From: Phycisphaerae bacterium
Lineage (GTDB): Bacteria; Planctomycetota; Phycisphaerae; Phycisphaerales; UBA1924
Assembly: GCA_030432905.1 (NCBI GenBank)
Contig: JAUILU010000005.1
Span: 124,001 to 188,000, forward strand
Reading direction: 5' to 3'
DNA length: 64,000 bases
This document shows positions 22,699 through 31,233 of this stretch, piece after piece. Under the pieces are notes generated by a model. The model saw only the letters and a program-made list of their open reading frames with translations, made no database searches and had not been told where the DNA came from. Position numbers and translations under genes: made by a program. Numbering within the stretch: position 1 is the first letter of the stretch; the number at the start of each line of letters is the position of its first letter.

Positions 22699-25600
22699 CC
22701 GGACCGCCAAACGTGCCCGAGAGATTTATCTCGAGCTTGCAACGCTCGACGAGACGGCGATGAATGCGGAGCTGGACCGCCTCGCGGGGGATGACCCGGA
22801 GTTGCGTGAGGCCGTGATTAGCTTGATCGATTCCGAGTCACGCGCCGACCGTGCGGGGTTCATGTCAAGCCCGACTGCGGGCACGACGGTAATGAACGCA
22901 AGAATCACCGAATCCGCGGGCTCGGTCATCGGGCGGTACAAGCTGCTGCAACTGATCGGTGAGGGCGGGTTCGGGTCGGTGTTTTTGGCCGAGCAATCAC
23001 GGCCCGTGCGCCGGCGGGTGGCGCTCAAGATCATCAAGCTGGGCATGGACACGAAGCAAGTGATCGCGCGGTTTGAGGCCGAGCGGCAGGCGCTTGCGAT
23101 GATGGACCACCCGCACATCGCGCGGGTCTACGACGCGGGCGCTACGGAGACGGGCCGCCCCTACTTCGCGATGGAGTACGTCGTGGGCGACGCGATCACA
23201 AGGTTCGCCGACGCGCACAAGCTGGGCATACCAGACAGGCTCGCGCTCTTTGCCCAGGTCTGCTCGGCGGTCCAGCACGCGCACACTAAGGGCGTCATCC
23301 ACCGAGACCTCAAGCCTGCCAACGTGCTCGTCAGCATGGTCGACGGCAAGCCCTACGCCAAGGTCATCGACTTCGGGATCGCCAAGGCCACCGCATCGCC
23401 TCTGACCGAGAAAACACTCTTCACCGAGCACCGCCAGCTCATCGGGACGCCCGAGTACATGAGCCCGGAGCAGGCCGAGGGATCGCCCGACATCGACACG
23501 CGTACTGATGTGTACGCGCTGGGTGTTCTGCTCTACGAGCTGCTCACTGGTGTGACACCGTTCGATGCGAAACGGCTGCGTTCCGCAGCGTTTGGTGAGA
23601 TGCAGCGCATCATCAAGGAAGAGGACCCGCTCGCGCCGAGCATACGCCTGACACGCAATCTCGAGAGCCTCGCGAAGACCGCGATGGCGCGCCAGATCGA
23701 ACCCGCCAAGCTCAGCACCGTCGTGCGGGGCGAGCTCGACTGGATTGTGATGAAGGCGCTCGACAAGGACCGGGGCCGACGCTACGAGAGCGCGGCGCAG
23801 CTGGCAATGGACATCGGGAATCACCTAGCGGGTGAGGCGGTGGTGGCTGCGCCGCCGAGCCGGGGCTATCGGGTTCGCAAGCTCGTGCGGCGGAACAAGG
23901 GGGCGGTGATTGCGACAACAACGGTGTGTTGTGTGTTTCTGATTGGTTTGATCAGTACGATTGCCGCCCTGCGGGTAGCCCACTTCAACGCAAAGGCTGC
24001 GATACATAATGCTGAGTTAGCTACTGCTGCAATAGACGAGCTACAAACCACTAATGCGAAACTAGAAGCTCAGGCGGAACAGGCTCAAGTAGGCGCCGGG
24101 CAGATGCTCGGTATCCTCTCGGATGGGCAGTTCGGTGGTGGCCTGCCGGATTCACTCGATCCGGAAACCGGCGTATCGGAGTTCGAGACGGATCCGCTCG
24201 GAGCCACGATTGGCATGGGTATCCAGATGGCGGAAACTCTCAAAGACGAACGAGACCGACTGCAATGGAGAAGTGATGTTGCCAATAGTTATTTGTCCAG
24301 ACTGATGGGAGAAACCTGGGGAGATCCCGACCCGACAGAGACATTTAATCTACGCACTAATGACGGACAACTTGCAACATTGAGATACGAGGTCAGGGAA
24401 GATGATATGGGAAACCGAGTCATCGTTCCTGTCATTCTTTCAACGCGTGCGTATGACGAATCAATAGACGGAGACAAACTATCTATTGACGGCTATGGAC
24501 TCGTACAGCTCGGCGAGATGGCCATTACACATCTGGAAACGCTGCGTGAGGAGAGGGATCGGTCTCTATGGTCCGCGTATACCGCCAACCTTGCGCTTGC
24601 GCAGCTCGCTATGGACGCCGGCAACTATCCCGAGGCACGACAAAGACTAGCCAATTGCCCCGAGGGGAAACGGGGATGGGAATGGACATTTGCCAACCTC
24701 CGATGCAACACCGAGACGAGCCGCATCAATCTCGCAAACGACTGGATATTCAGCCCAACCGATTCTCGTCTCGCGACGTTCTCGGCAGATATCTATGCGG
24801 GTGAACAGGACATTCTCGTGTTCGAGAATACGGACTTCGAGACCCCAGTTGTGCTAGGCCGAGTAGGCCGGTGGGATGTCATGAAATCGGCTCGGTGGAG
24901 CCCGGATGGTGAGCGGATTTTGCTCATCTCAAGCGATGGAGGCCTGCAGTTTTTCAACGCCGACGGAACCGGCGAGCCGCGGGTTCTGAGCGACAGCGCT
25001 CATATCCGTGAGGCGGAGTGGAACAGCGACGGAAGCCGACTTCTGACTGTCTCGAACGAGGGCGTTCATGTCCGCCAGCCGGACGGAACGGGCAAGCAAC
25101 TGCTCACACTCCACGAGGATCCGAAGACGATCCGTCACGCGGCCTGGCATCCGCACAACGACACCGTCGCCGTTCAGTACTCCAACGGTCGCATCGACAC
25201 AATCGATCCCTACACGCATGAAGCGAAGACGATCTGCCCGGCAAGGGGCACCCATGCATGGTCAATGAAATGGAGCCCGGACGGATCACGGATCATCGCG
25301 TATGCAAACTATATTTACGCACCTGTTCTTCTTGTCAGTACAGATGGATCGGATCCTGATGTCTTTCAACATCTTCAACCGACTGCCGCACTTTGCGCTC
25401 AGTGGAGCCCTGAAGGCAACGCGGTGATCATCGGGCACAGTGACCGCACAGCAACGATCATTGATGTCTCAAACTTGACTGAACGGCAACTCGAAGGCAT
25501 GCACAACTGGACCGTTTTCGATGTTGCATGGAGTAATGACGGCAGAACGGTCTATACAGCCTCAATGGACGGTATCTGTGCTTGGGATCCCATGACATGC

Positions 25601-26449
25601 ACACCGCAAGGTTATGTCGTCCTCAATAGTTCAGACGACACATGGCATATTGCTGCACATCCGAATGGGGATTCGCTCATCGCATGGAATCGCTTCGCTG
25701 ACAAAGACGGACCTGTCACTCTCGTAATTCCGAATAATGCGTGGAACACGCCGGAACGAGATATCTACCGCAACTCTGGGGACACGCCCTATCGCTTGTA
25801 TGTGGATGCGATCGCTACATCGGCTTCTCAAGACCCGCTCACCGGACTGACTCTATTGACATCCGATGGAACCAGACGCATCGAAGCACAGGGCCGCACG
25901 CTTCGTTTCTACGATCAATCGACCGGGCGAGAGGTCTCTACGTATGGATTCGATGAGACGATCACGAACCTGGTCATGACCGGCGATGGTTCGCAACTTG
26001 TGATCGAACAGGCAAAGACTGCTCCTCGAGTTTGGGACATCCGTACTCAAGACGAGCAGGTCGATGACATACAAGCCCGGTGGAGTGAGCGGGTTCCCGC
26101 GGGTGAGTATCTCGATGAGATCTGGAACAGCCAAACCTCCTCCGATGCACTGATGGATGAGATTATCGCCGAGCATTCGCTGACTCCGCTTCGAAAGCTC
26201 GTGGCTGCGGAGATGCTCGGCGAACGCCTCACCGACATGCGCGGCCGAGCCAGTCAAGTGATGAATCAGATCAGAGCTGGTAAGACGGACAAGCAAGACG
26301 TCTTGGATGAAGCCGCAAGAGCTGAGGTTCATCCGCGTGTGCGCGAGGTGCTCATGTCCCTTGCTCATGAATGGGAGTACATACCGCCCAAGGCAAGTGT
26401 CGGTGCGGAGCAGCCCACCAAAGACCAAATCAAAAGCAATGGGGAATAG
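22691..26449 (+). CDS. Membrane Ser/Thr protein kinase with WD40-like beta-propeller
   Basis: 1,252 aa. Kinase domain about residues 83-375: IGEGGFGSVFLAE (89-101), K113 in VALKIIK, HRDLKPAN (204-211), DFG (227-229). A transmembrane helix lies at about 407-430, then a helical linker. Repeats with the W(S/N)(P/D)DG signature (ARWSPDGERILLIS, AEWNSDGSRLLTVS, MKWSPDGSRIIAYA, VAWSNDGRTVYTAS) from about 734 to 960 form a WD40/TolB-like propeller. The N-terminal 80 residues (RAREIYLELATLDETA) are the helical segment common in this kinase group. Start overlaps the ECF gene. The C-terminal tail (1150-1252) is helical. Confidence 0.92.
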   Translation: MSDRTAKRAREIYLELATLDETAMNAELDRLAGDDPELREAVISLIDSESRADRAGFMSSPTAGTTVMNARITESAGSVIGRYKLLQLIGEGGFGSVFLAEQSRPVRRRVALKIIKLGMDTKQVIARFEAERQALAMMDHPHIARVYDAGATETGRPYFAMEYVVGDAITRFADAHKLGIPDRLALFAQVCSAVQHAHTKGVIHRDLKPANVLVSMVDGKPYAKVIDFGIAKATASPLTEKTLFTEHRQLIGTPEYMSPEQAEGSPDIDTRTDVYALGVLLYELLTGVTPFDAKRLRSAAFGEMQRIIKEEDPLAPSIRLTRNLESLAKTAMARQIEPAKLSTVVRGELDWIVMKALDKDRGRRYESAAQLAMDIGNHLAGEAVVAAPPSRGYRVRKLVRRNKGAVIATTTVCCVFLIGLISTIAALRVAHFNAKAAIHNAELATAAIDELQTTNAKLEAQAEQAQVGAGQMLGILSDGQFGGGLPDSLDPETGVSEFETDPLGATIGMGIQMAETLKDERDRLQWRSDVANSYLSRLMGETWGDPDPTETFNLRTNDGQLATLRYEVREDDMGNRVIVPVILSTRAYDESIDGDKLSIDGYGLVQLGEMAITHLETLREERDRSLWSAYTANLALAQLAMDAGNYPEARQRLANCPEGKRGWEWTFANLRCNTETSRINLANDWIFSPTDSRLATFSADIYAGEQDILVFENTDFETPVVLGRVGRWDVMKSARWSPDGERILLISSDGGLQFFNADGTGEPRVLSDSAHIREAEWNSDGSRLLTVSNEGVHVRQPDGTGKQLLTLHEDPKTIRHAAWHPHNDTVAVQYSNGRIDTIDPYTHEAKTICPARGTHAWSMKWSPDGSRIIAYANYIYAPVLLVSTDGSDPDVFQHLQPTAALCAQWSPEGNAVIIGHSDRTATIIDVSNLTERQLEGMHNWTVFDVAWSNDGRTVYTASMDGICAWDPMTCTPQGYVVLNSSDDTWHIAAHPNGDSLIAWNRFADKDGPVTLVIPNNAWNTPERDIYRNSGDTPYRLYVDAIATSASQDPLTGLTLLTSDGTRRIEAQGRTLRFYDQSTGREVSTYGFDETITNLVMTGDGSQLVIEQAKTAPRVWDIRTQDEQVDDIQARWSERVPAGEYLDEIWNSQTSSDALMDEIIAEHSLTPLRKLVAAEMLGERLTDMRGRASQVMNQIRAGKTDKQDVLDEAARAEVHPRVREVLMSLAHEWEYIPPKASVGAEQPTKDQIKSNGE

Positions 26450-27576
26450 GCTCGGGGCATCACCGATGTGATGACGCCAGCGAATCGCATGAGCCGCGGA
26501 CTGGGACGATGACCTCTGATCCATCGATACGAACACCGAGAGCGGCAGCATCTATACGGAAATGCTCGGTCCGCTTCTGGCTGAACGAGAATGAGGCATC
26601 GTTCTATTCAATGTCACAAGCTATATCTGAGAATTCACCCTCCTCATTGGACATGCAAGGCGGGTTGAAGAGAAGAGGTATCCATTTAGAAAACAGAGTT
26701 AATGCTCGCGTCCCCCCTCCGGCATTGCACACCTGGTCGAATTCCATATGCGAGGTCACGAGGCGTCGGCTGAGCCGTCGCCGATCTCGAACTCACGCCT
26801 GTGAACAGTCGCGTCCCCAAGCGGTTGCTCAGGCCCGCACCATTATGGCGGACACTGCTGCCCTGGACAGCTCCGGCGTGCCGTGGTCGCAGGACCCGGA
26901 CGCCGTGGCATTGCTGGCCGAGGCGGAAGCACTCCTCTCGTCGCAGACAACACCTACTGAGGTTCCTTAGCAACCCCAATGTGTCGTCATAAACACTGCC
27001 AAAGTGCTTTGACGAGCTCAGCACTGCTTTGAGGTAATGAACTGTGTAACCGCAACAGTAATATTGGGCGACCAGAGCCCCCCATGGACTCACCTAGAAG
27101 GCCACCCTCGGCTTTATGTTTCCCATTCTCCTCGCAGTTCCTCGTCTGGACGAGGTCCGCCTTACTGACGAAAGTATGGATAGACTCCGCAAAGTAAAGC
27201 AATGCTCCCACCGGCCATATCGACGCGTCCATTTGTTGCAGCGCACCCCATTGTCGTGCATGCGGACCTCATCGGTGACAGACATGCTCTCGACGATTAA
27301 CGCACCCCACCAGTGAATAATGAGGTGATAGATCTTACAAACGCTTGGCCGGCCGTCGTACTCGGTCTGATCCGAATCGACGAGCCGTAGATCATTCATA
27401 ACAAACCCGTCACGTGCGCAATTTCCCGGTTCTGGTAGAAGGCCTTCTGCCACTCGACCGTGGCACTAGCTCGAAATCGAGGGTCTGAGGACTTTTCAAG
27501 CGGTTCGTGTGATTGGCGATCATGCCTCATCCTGGTCTCCCGGCGTGGCTGGAACGTGTTCGCATACATTAAGAAG
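26450..27576. other. 1.1-kb stretch without a convincing gene
   Basis: It holds a weak CATCAC-CGAT-GTGATG hairpin just after the kinase stop (26458-26473), a 41-codon frame from ATG 26846 (MADTAALDSSGVPWSQDPDA) and a 119-codon minus-strand frame (27094-27453). None has a good ribosome binding site or recognisable family. It is probably the junction between two cargo blocks of the island. Confidence 0.4.
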
Positions 27577-30500
27577 ATGCAGACCCCAGAGGAAACACGA
27601 CAGGAGATCCCACGAGGTCTCTATGACCACCTGGTCGATGTCGCTCTGAAGACGAGGCTGGACGGCGTTGGTGATCCCCGGCTTGCCGAACTCGCCGAGG
27701 TCGATGCCGAGGACGCCCATGCCGCGATCGCCCAGCACCTTGAACGCCTGCTCGCGGAGTCCCTGTCCACACTCCGTGGTCGGGAGTCGGCTGATCGCCA
27801 GCGCCGGCTCGTTGACCGCGTGATCGAGGCACTCGTCGCCGAACTCGGCGACGACTGGGCCGGCCGCTTCAATCTCACCAGCCCGTTACGTCGCCTGCTT
27901 GCGGTCCACGATGAGCCTCATGACTCCGCAACGTCGCGCCCCGATACGCCGCTCGCCCGCTCGGCCCTGCTCACCGGCACGCGGCTCGATCCTTCCCTCG
28001 CATCGCAGCTCTCCAAGGAGTTCGCGGCGGCCGACCGGGTCGACATCCTCTGCTCGTTCATCAAGTGGAGCGGGATCCGTTTGCTGATGGACGCGCTCCG
28101 TGAGCTCACAGCCTCGCCCCGCCTGGACGGCCCACGACTCCGTGTCATCTCCACGAGCTACATGGGCGCGACCGACGCCAAGGCGATCGAGGCCCTGCGC
28201 GACCTGCCCAATACCGAGGTCAAGGTCTCCTACGACACCGAGCGTACACGGCTGCACGCCAAGGCTTATCTCGTCCACCGCGCAACGGGATTCGGGAGCG
28301 CCTACATCGGTTCCGCCAACGTTTCCCGGGCCGCGCTCTCAGAGGGACTCGAATGGACGAGCAAGATTAGCCAGTACGAGCTCCCCCACCTTTGGCAGAG
28401 GATCGTCGCGACATTTGACTCGTATTGGAACGACGACGAGTTCGAGCACTTTGACGGCGACGCGGCGCCGAGACTGCGTGAGGCGATCAGCCGCGAGCGA
28501 ACACGCGGCACCATCGAGCTGGGCGAACTGCCCACCTTCGATCTCCGGCCCTATCCATTCCAAGAGGAAATCCTCGATGCGTTGGCCGCCGAGCGTGAGG
28601 TGCAAGACAAACACCGCCATCTCGTCGTCGCCGCCACCGGTACCGGCAAAACGATGATTGCGGCGTTCGACTACAAGCGATGGGCTGGCTCCCGCAAGCC
28701 GTCGTTGCTCTTCATCGCTCACCGCGAGGAGATCCTTCGCCAGGCCCTGGGCACGTATCGGGCCGTGCTCCGTGATCACAATTTCGGTGACATCCTCGTC
28801 GGCGGCACGACCCCAGAGCAGCACGACCACCTGTTTTGCTCGATCCAGAGCTACAACAGCCGGGGGCTTCACGAACTCCCATCGGATCGATTTGACTACA
28901 TCGTGGTTGATGAGTTCCACCACGCCGCGGCACCCAGCTATCGCCGCCTGCTCGATATCGCCCAGCCCAAGGTGCTGCTTGGCCTCACTGCAACGCCCGA
29001 ACGCGCCGACGGTCTCGACGTGCTGACTCCATTCGGCGGCGAGCCGACCGCCGAAGTCCGGTTGCCCGATGCGATCAGCCGGCGTTTGCTATGCCCTTTC
29101 CAATACTTCGGTGTCGCCGACAGCATCGACCTCGACGGCCTGACGTGGCAGCGAGGCGGCTACCGCATCGAGGATCTCGACGCGGTCTACACCGGCAACG
29201 ACGTTCGCGCTGGCCTCGTGCTCGACAAGGTCCACGAGACTTTGCTCGACCCACTCCACGCCCGCGGCCTTGGCTTCTGCGTCAGCGTCGCCCACGCGAA
29301 CTTCATGGCGAGGTTCTTCACCGCGCATGGCATCCCCGCGATCGCCCTCTCCGCCGAGACGCCCGCCGAAGAGCGTCGTGCGGCCAAGGAACGCCTCGTC
29401 CGCCGCGAGATCAACTTCATCTTTGTCGTCGATCTCTACAACGAAGGCGTCGACATCCCCGAGGTCGACACGGCCTTGTTCCTCCGCCCGACGGAGAGCC
29501 TGACTGTCTATCTCCAGCAGTTGGGCCGTGGTCTCCGCCTGCATGACGAGAAGGAGTGCCTGACTGTCCTCGACTTCATCGGGGCTCAGCACCGGCAGTT
29601 CCGTTTTGCGTCTCGGTTCCGAGCACTGAGCACCGACCCCACCGGCCGCCTCGAACGCGAGATCGAGTCCGGCTTCCCGCACCTCCCTGCCGGCTGCTTC
29701 ATCCGGTTGGAGCGAGTTGCTCAACAACGCGTGCTGGAGAACGTGCGCCAATCACTGACGCTGCGGCGCCCGCAGATGGTCGGTGACATCCGCAAACTCG
29801 GCCGCCACCTTGGCCGCGCTCCGAGCATCCGTGAGACGCTCGACTACCTCGACACCACGCTCGATGAGCTACTCAAGCGAGGCCTCTGGAGCCGGCTTCT
29901 GAGCGATGCGGGCCTCACCGACGCACCCACCGACGAAGACGAAGACCGCCTCGCCAAAGGCATCCACCGACTGGTCCATATCGATGACCCGCAACAACTC
30001 CGATTCCTGCTTGCACACCTTGATGGCCGGGCACCACAGGATCCCCTGGAGGAGCGCCGTCGCGCGATGCTGCATGTCACCCTCTGGGGCGCCGACGGCG
30101 TCTCCATGTCGCCCGACGAAGCCGATGCCCGCCTTCGCGAGAATCCGAATACGCTCGATGATCTCCGGGCCGTGCTCGAATACCGCCTCCACCACACCCG
30201 CACCCGCCCGACGGACCTGCTCCCCGACCTCGCCGGCCCGCTCGCCCTCCATGCCGAATACACCCGCGACGAAGCCCTCATCGGCCTCGGCCACTGGGGC
30301 CTCAACCGGCGCCCCGACTTCCGCGAAGGCGTGCTCCACATCCCGGAACGGAAGATCGACGCCTTCTTCGTCACGCTGCACAAGACCGAGGACGCGTACT
30401 CACCGACCACGATGTACGAGGACTACGCGATCAGCGACCAGCTCTTCCATTGGCAGTCGCAGAGCACCACCTCGGCCGACTCGCCAACCGGCCAGCGATA

Positions 30501-30699
30501 CATCCGCCACCGGGAGCAGGGCTACACGCCCCTGCTCTTCGTCCGCGAGCGGAAGTCACTCCCCGGCGGCCTCGCCTACCCATACGCCTTCCTCGGCCCG
30601 GCTGACTACGTGTCCCACGAGGGTAGCCGCCCGGTGAGCATCGTGTGGCGCCTGCGGACGCCGATGCCGACACGGCTTGCCCGGGTCGCGGTGGGCTAG
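27577..30699 (+). CDS. PLD-domain / SF2 helicase / DUF3427 protein
   Basis: 1,040 aa from ATG 27577; a 5' extension to 27460 looks non-native. Order: an N-terminal helical region; a phospholipase-D-like domain with HAKAYLV (227-233) and GSANVSRAAL (245-254); SF2 helicase motifs AATGTGKT (352-359), DEFHHA (445-450), LGLTATPERADG, and QLGRGLRL (motif VI); then a long C-terminal DUF3427-type region. This is a complete restriction/defence-type single protein: the PLD domain is a potential nuclease and the helicase translocates on DNA. It is convergent with the BREX-like operon but may be independent. PLD here has one clear HxK and only a relaxed second motif. Confidence 0.85.
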   Translation: MQTPEETRQEIPRGLYDHLVDVALKTRLDGVGDPRLAELAEVDAEDAHAAIAQHLERLLAESLSTLRGRESADRQRRLVDRVIEALVAELGDDWAGRFNLTSPLRRLLAVHDEPHDSATSRPDTPLARSALLTGTRLDPSLASQLSKEFAAADRVDILCSFIKWSGIRLLMDALRELTASPRLDGPRLRVISTSYMGATDAKAIEALRDLPNTEVKVSYDTERTRLHAKAYLVHRATGFGSAYIGSANVSRAALSEGLEWTSKISQYELPHLWQRIVATFDSYWNDDEFEHFDGDAAPRLREAISRERTRGTIELGELPTFDLRPYPFQEEILDALAAEREVQDKHRHLVVAATGTGKTMIAAFDYKRWAGSRKPSLLFIAHREEILRQALGTYRAVLRDHNFGDILVGGTTPEQHDHLFCSIQSYNSRGLHELPSDRFDYIVVDEFHHAAAPSYRRLLDIAQPKVLLGLTATPERADGLDVLTPFGGEPTAEVRLPDAISRRLLCPFQYFGVADSIDLDGLTWQRGGYRIEDLDAVYTGNDVRAGLVLDKVHETLLDPLHARGLGFCVSVAHANFMARFFTAHGIPAIALSAETPAEERRAAKERLVRREINFIFVVDLYNEGVDIPEVDTALFLRPTESLTVYLQQLGRGLRLHDEKECLTVLDFIGAQHRQFRFASRFRALSTDPTGRLEREIESGFPHLPAGCFIRLERVAQQRVLENVRQSLTLRRPQMVGDIRKLGRHLGRAPSIRETLDYLDTTLDELLKRGLWSRLLSDAGLTDAPTDEDEDRLAKGIHRLVHIDDPQQLRFLLAHLDGRAPQDPLEERRRAMLHVTLWGADGVSMSPDEADARLRENPNTLDDLRAVLEYRLHHTRTRPTDLLPDLAGPLALHAEYTRDEALIGLGHWGLNRRPDFREGVLHIPERKIDAFFVTLHKTEDAYSPTTMYEDYAISDQLFHWQSQSTTSADSPTGQRYIRHREQGYTPLLFVRERKSLPGGLAYPYAFLGPADYVSHEGSRPVSIVWRLRTPMPTRLARVAVG

Positions 30700-30997
30700 T
30701 AGTTGAGCGGAGAGGGGGGGACTGATCTGCGGCGGTCCCGCGCATGGGCCCGAATCGCGGATAATCGCTGTAACGCTCGGCAGTGAAACGCGTTAGCGGC
30801 GCGTGGCTCTTCCAGCCCAAACACGCGTTTTGCCGGCTTTGAACCTCAGAACTAGGGCAGTAATAGGGCAGTCGCCAGCGCAGTCCATGCTTCAGGCGAT
30901 GCAACGCTTAGCGACAAGAGACCGCGGCTGCCGCAACGTACCGAACAGTTGCAGTCTCGGTAGTGGAACACGCGGCCGTGGTGGTGTACACCTCGGC
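30700..30997. other. 298-bp gap with no clear feature
   Basis: Between the DUF3427 gene and the small HTH gene. I see no tRNA, terminator or convincing promoter; a GTTTTGCCGGC...GCCAGCGC stretch is not a stable stem. Confidence 0.3.
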
Positions 30998-31222
30998 ATG
31001 CCCAAGATCAGCCTCGCGGAAGCCCGCGCCGCCGGCGAAGAGCTCGGCCTGCCGCCAATCATCACGCTGCAAGAAGCTGCCCTCATTGCCCGGCAGTCGC
31101 CATTCACCATCAAGCGGAAGGTGTCGGAGGGCTACTTCCCCAAGAGTGCTCGTCCGGGCAAACCGTTGCGGTTCTGGCGGGACAAGTACATCGTGGAACT
31201 GATGAAGGAGCGGCGGCGATGA
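30998..31222 (+). CDS. Small AlpA/excisionase-like HTH DNA-binding protein
   Basis: 74 aa from ATG 30998. ITLQEAALIARQSPFTIKRK, then VSEGYFPKSARPGKPLRFWR, is a winged MerR/AlpA-type helix-turn-helix as used for excisionases and small mobile-element regulators. The longer reading frame upstream is low-complexity and lacks a ribosome site. It ends 11 nt before the convergent SNF2 gene end (31234). Confidence 0.7.
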   Translation: MPKISLAEARAAGEELGLPPIITLQEAALIARQSPFTIKRKVSEGYFPKSARPGKPLRFWRDKYIVELMKERRR

Positions 31223-31233
31223 TGTCACTCTTT

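Noticed and set aside
26371-26970. 199-codon frame after the WD40 kinase
   Set aside because: Starts inside the kinase gene, no ribosome site, no recognisable domain.
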